From an uncultured Lachnospiraceae bacterium (GTDB lineage: Bacteria; Bacillota; Clostridia; Lachnospirales; Lachnospiraceae), in contig CALZEZ010000094.1 of the NCBI GenBank assembly GCA_945643825.1, positions 1 to 6,084 of the forward strand: a stretch of 6,084 nt of DNA. Direction: 5' to 3'. Positions within the stretch are counted from its first letter, which is position 1. The number at the start of each line of letters is the position of its first letter. Made by a program: the position numbers and the translations under genes. The notes beneath the pieces are model-generated. The model searched no databases, had not been told where the DNA came from, and worked only from the letters and a program-made list of their open reading frames with translations. Shown here piece by piece: positions 5,468-6,084 of the stretch.

Positions 5468-6084
5468 ATGGGGAGATTTGACCGACTGGAAAAGCTGATG
5501 GATTATTTTGCAGCGAATACGGTTCCCGGATGTGGCTGCTGCATTATGGAGAACGATGAAGTTCTATTTGAAAAATATGCGGGCTGTTCCAATCTTGAGA
5601 CCGGAGAGAAGGTGAATGAGAGGACTCTGTTTCGCCAGGCGTCTACAACGAAGCTGTTCACCTATGCGATTATGGGAATGCTCTATGAGGAGGGTGCGTT
5701 TCTTTTTACCGATCCGATTTATGAGTATCTGCCGGAGTGGAAAAACGTAAACAAGTGGATTCAGACACCGAATGGCTTTGAGATTGTACCGGTGGAGAAA
5801 CCGATTACGATTATGGATGCAGCCACGATGCGATGCGGCCTGCCTTATTGTATGGTGCCGGACACAAGCTCCACGGATCCGACCTTCTTAGCGATGAGCA
5901 GACAGATGGAACGGCTAAATGCGCTGGAGAGCCATACCATACGCGATGAAGTAAGGGCTATGGCGGATGTCCCTCTTGCATTTGAACCGGGAACTCATTG
6001 GCTCTATGGTTTTGGCAGCGAGATTATCGGCGCTGTTTTAGAAGAGATTACCGGTAAACATGTACGCGAGCTGTTTGTCGAGCG
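5468..6084 (+). CDS. Serine hydrolase, beta-lactamase/family VIII esterase fold (paralogue 3, C-terminus beyond window)
   Basis: The first 205 codons of a third paralogue, open to the window end. It keeps S59-T-T-K62, aligning without gaps with the nucleophile motifs of the other two, then CGLPY (123-127) and Tyr180 in WLYGFGSE. The part with the expected W-T-G-G motif lies outside the window. The N-terminal strand has a cysteine-rich stretch, GCGCC (21-25), where the paralogues have GCGMI or GCSLK. There is no signal peptide. It is transcribed away from the operon of the other two from its own strong promoter, sharing the control region and the presumed MarR operator. Being divergent rather than in the tandem pair, it probably comes from an inversion or separate duplication. 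Function is inferred as for its paralogues: ester hydrolysis or acyl transfer in the cytoplasm; substrate unknown. Confidence 0.88.
   Translation, partial: MGRFDRLEKLMDYFAANTVPGCGCCIMENDEVLFEKYAGCSNLETGEKVNERTLFRQASTTKLFTYAIMGMLYEEGAFLFTDPIYEYLPEWKNVNKWIQTPNGFEIVPVEKPITIMDAATMRCGLPYCMVPDTSSTDPTFLAMSRQMERLNALESHTIRDEVRAMADVPLAFEPGTHWLYGFGSEIIGAVLEEITGKHVRELFVE

Noticed and set aside
5412..5498. Small upstream frame of 28 codons overlapping the third hydrolase start
   Set aside because: It has no ribosome binding site in front of its ATG and its codons overlap the real site and the real start; no sign of leader-peptide control.
2971..6084. Antibiotic-resistance class C beta-lactamases
   Set aside because: The S-x-x-K motif is present, but there is no signal peptide, the K-T-G motif is W-T-G-G in both complete copies, and Y-A-N is Y-G-F in all three; esterase-like function is more likely.

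Overview
The window looks like a piece of a Firmicutes genome, most likely a gut or rumen Lachnospiraceae-type Clostridium. The pointers are strong AGGAGG-like ribosome binding sites, SigA-type promoters, moderate GC genes with AT-rich spacers, and gene content (soluble chemotaxis receptor, cytoplasmic glucuronoyl-esterase-like protein, multiplied serine hydrolases). This placement is an inference from style and content; no marker gene is present.

Layout. 1-1040 (minus): 5' part of a methyl-accepting chemotaxis signal transducer without membrane segments, cut by the window edge. 1041-1207: divergent control region with a promoter candidate for each side and a perfect 17-bp palindrome at the right-hand start site. 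1208-2239 (plus): a signal-less alpha/beta hydrolase of the CE15 (glucuronoyl esterase) type. 2240-2509: convergent spacer with a nested palindromic element, which probably serves as a two-way terminator, and then a degenerate 10-bp tandem repeat. 5352-2510 (minus): a compact three-gene operon read leftward, made of two paralogous serine beta-lactamase-fold hydrolases followed by a MarR-family regulator. 5353-5467: a divergent control region with a full-consensus promoter and a TTAG-N4-CTAA palindrome. 5468-6084 (plus): a third paralogous hydrolase, cut by the window edge.

How they may work together. The three hydrolases share the S-x-x-K nucleophile/base pair, a conserved tyrosine and a W-T-G-G motif in the two complete copies. 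This resembles family VIII carboxylesterases more than true secreted beta-lactamases, and none has a signal peptide. The linked MarR repressor and the single palindrome between the divergent promoters suggest one autoregulated regulon in which a small molecule, perhaps an ester substrate or its acid product, induces all four genes. The nearby CE15-like enzyme would also act inside the cell on imported, esterified oligosaccharides. It has a different palindrome at its own promoter, so it is probably controlled separately. Substrates cannot be read from the sequence.
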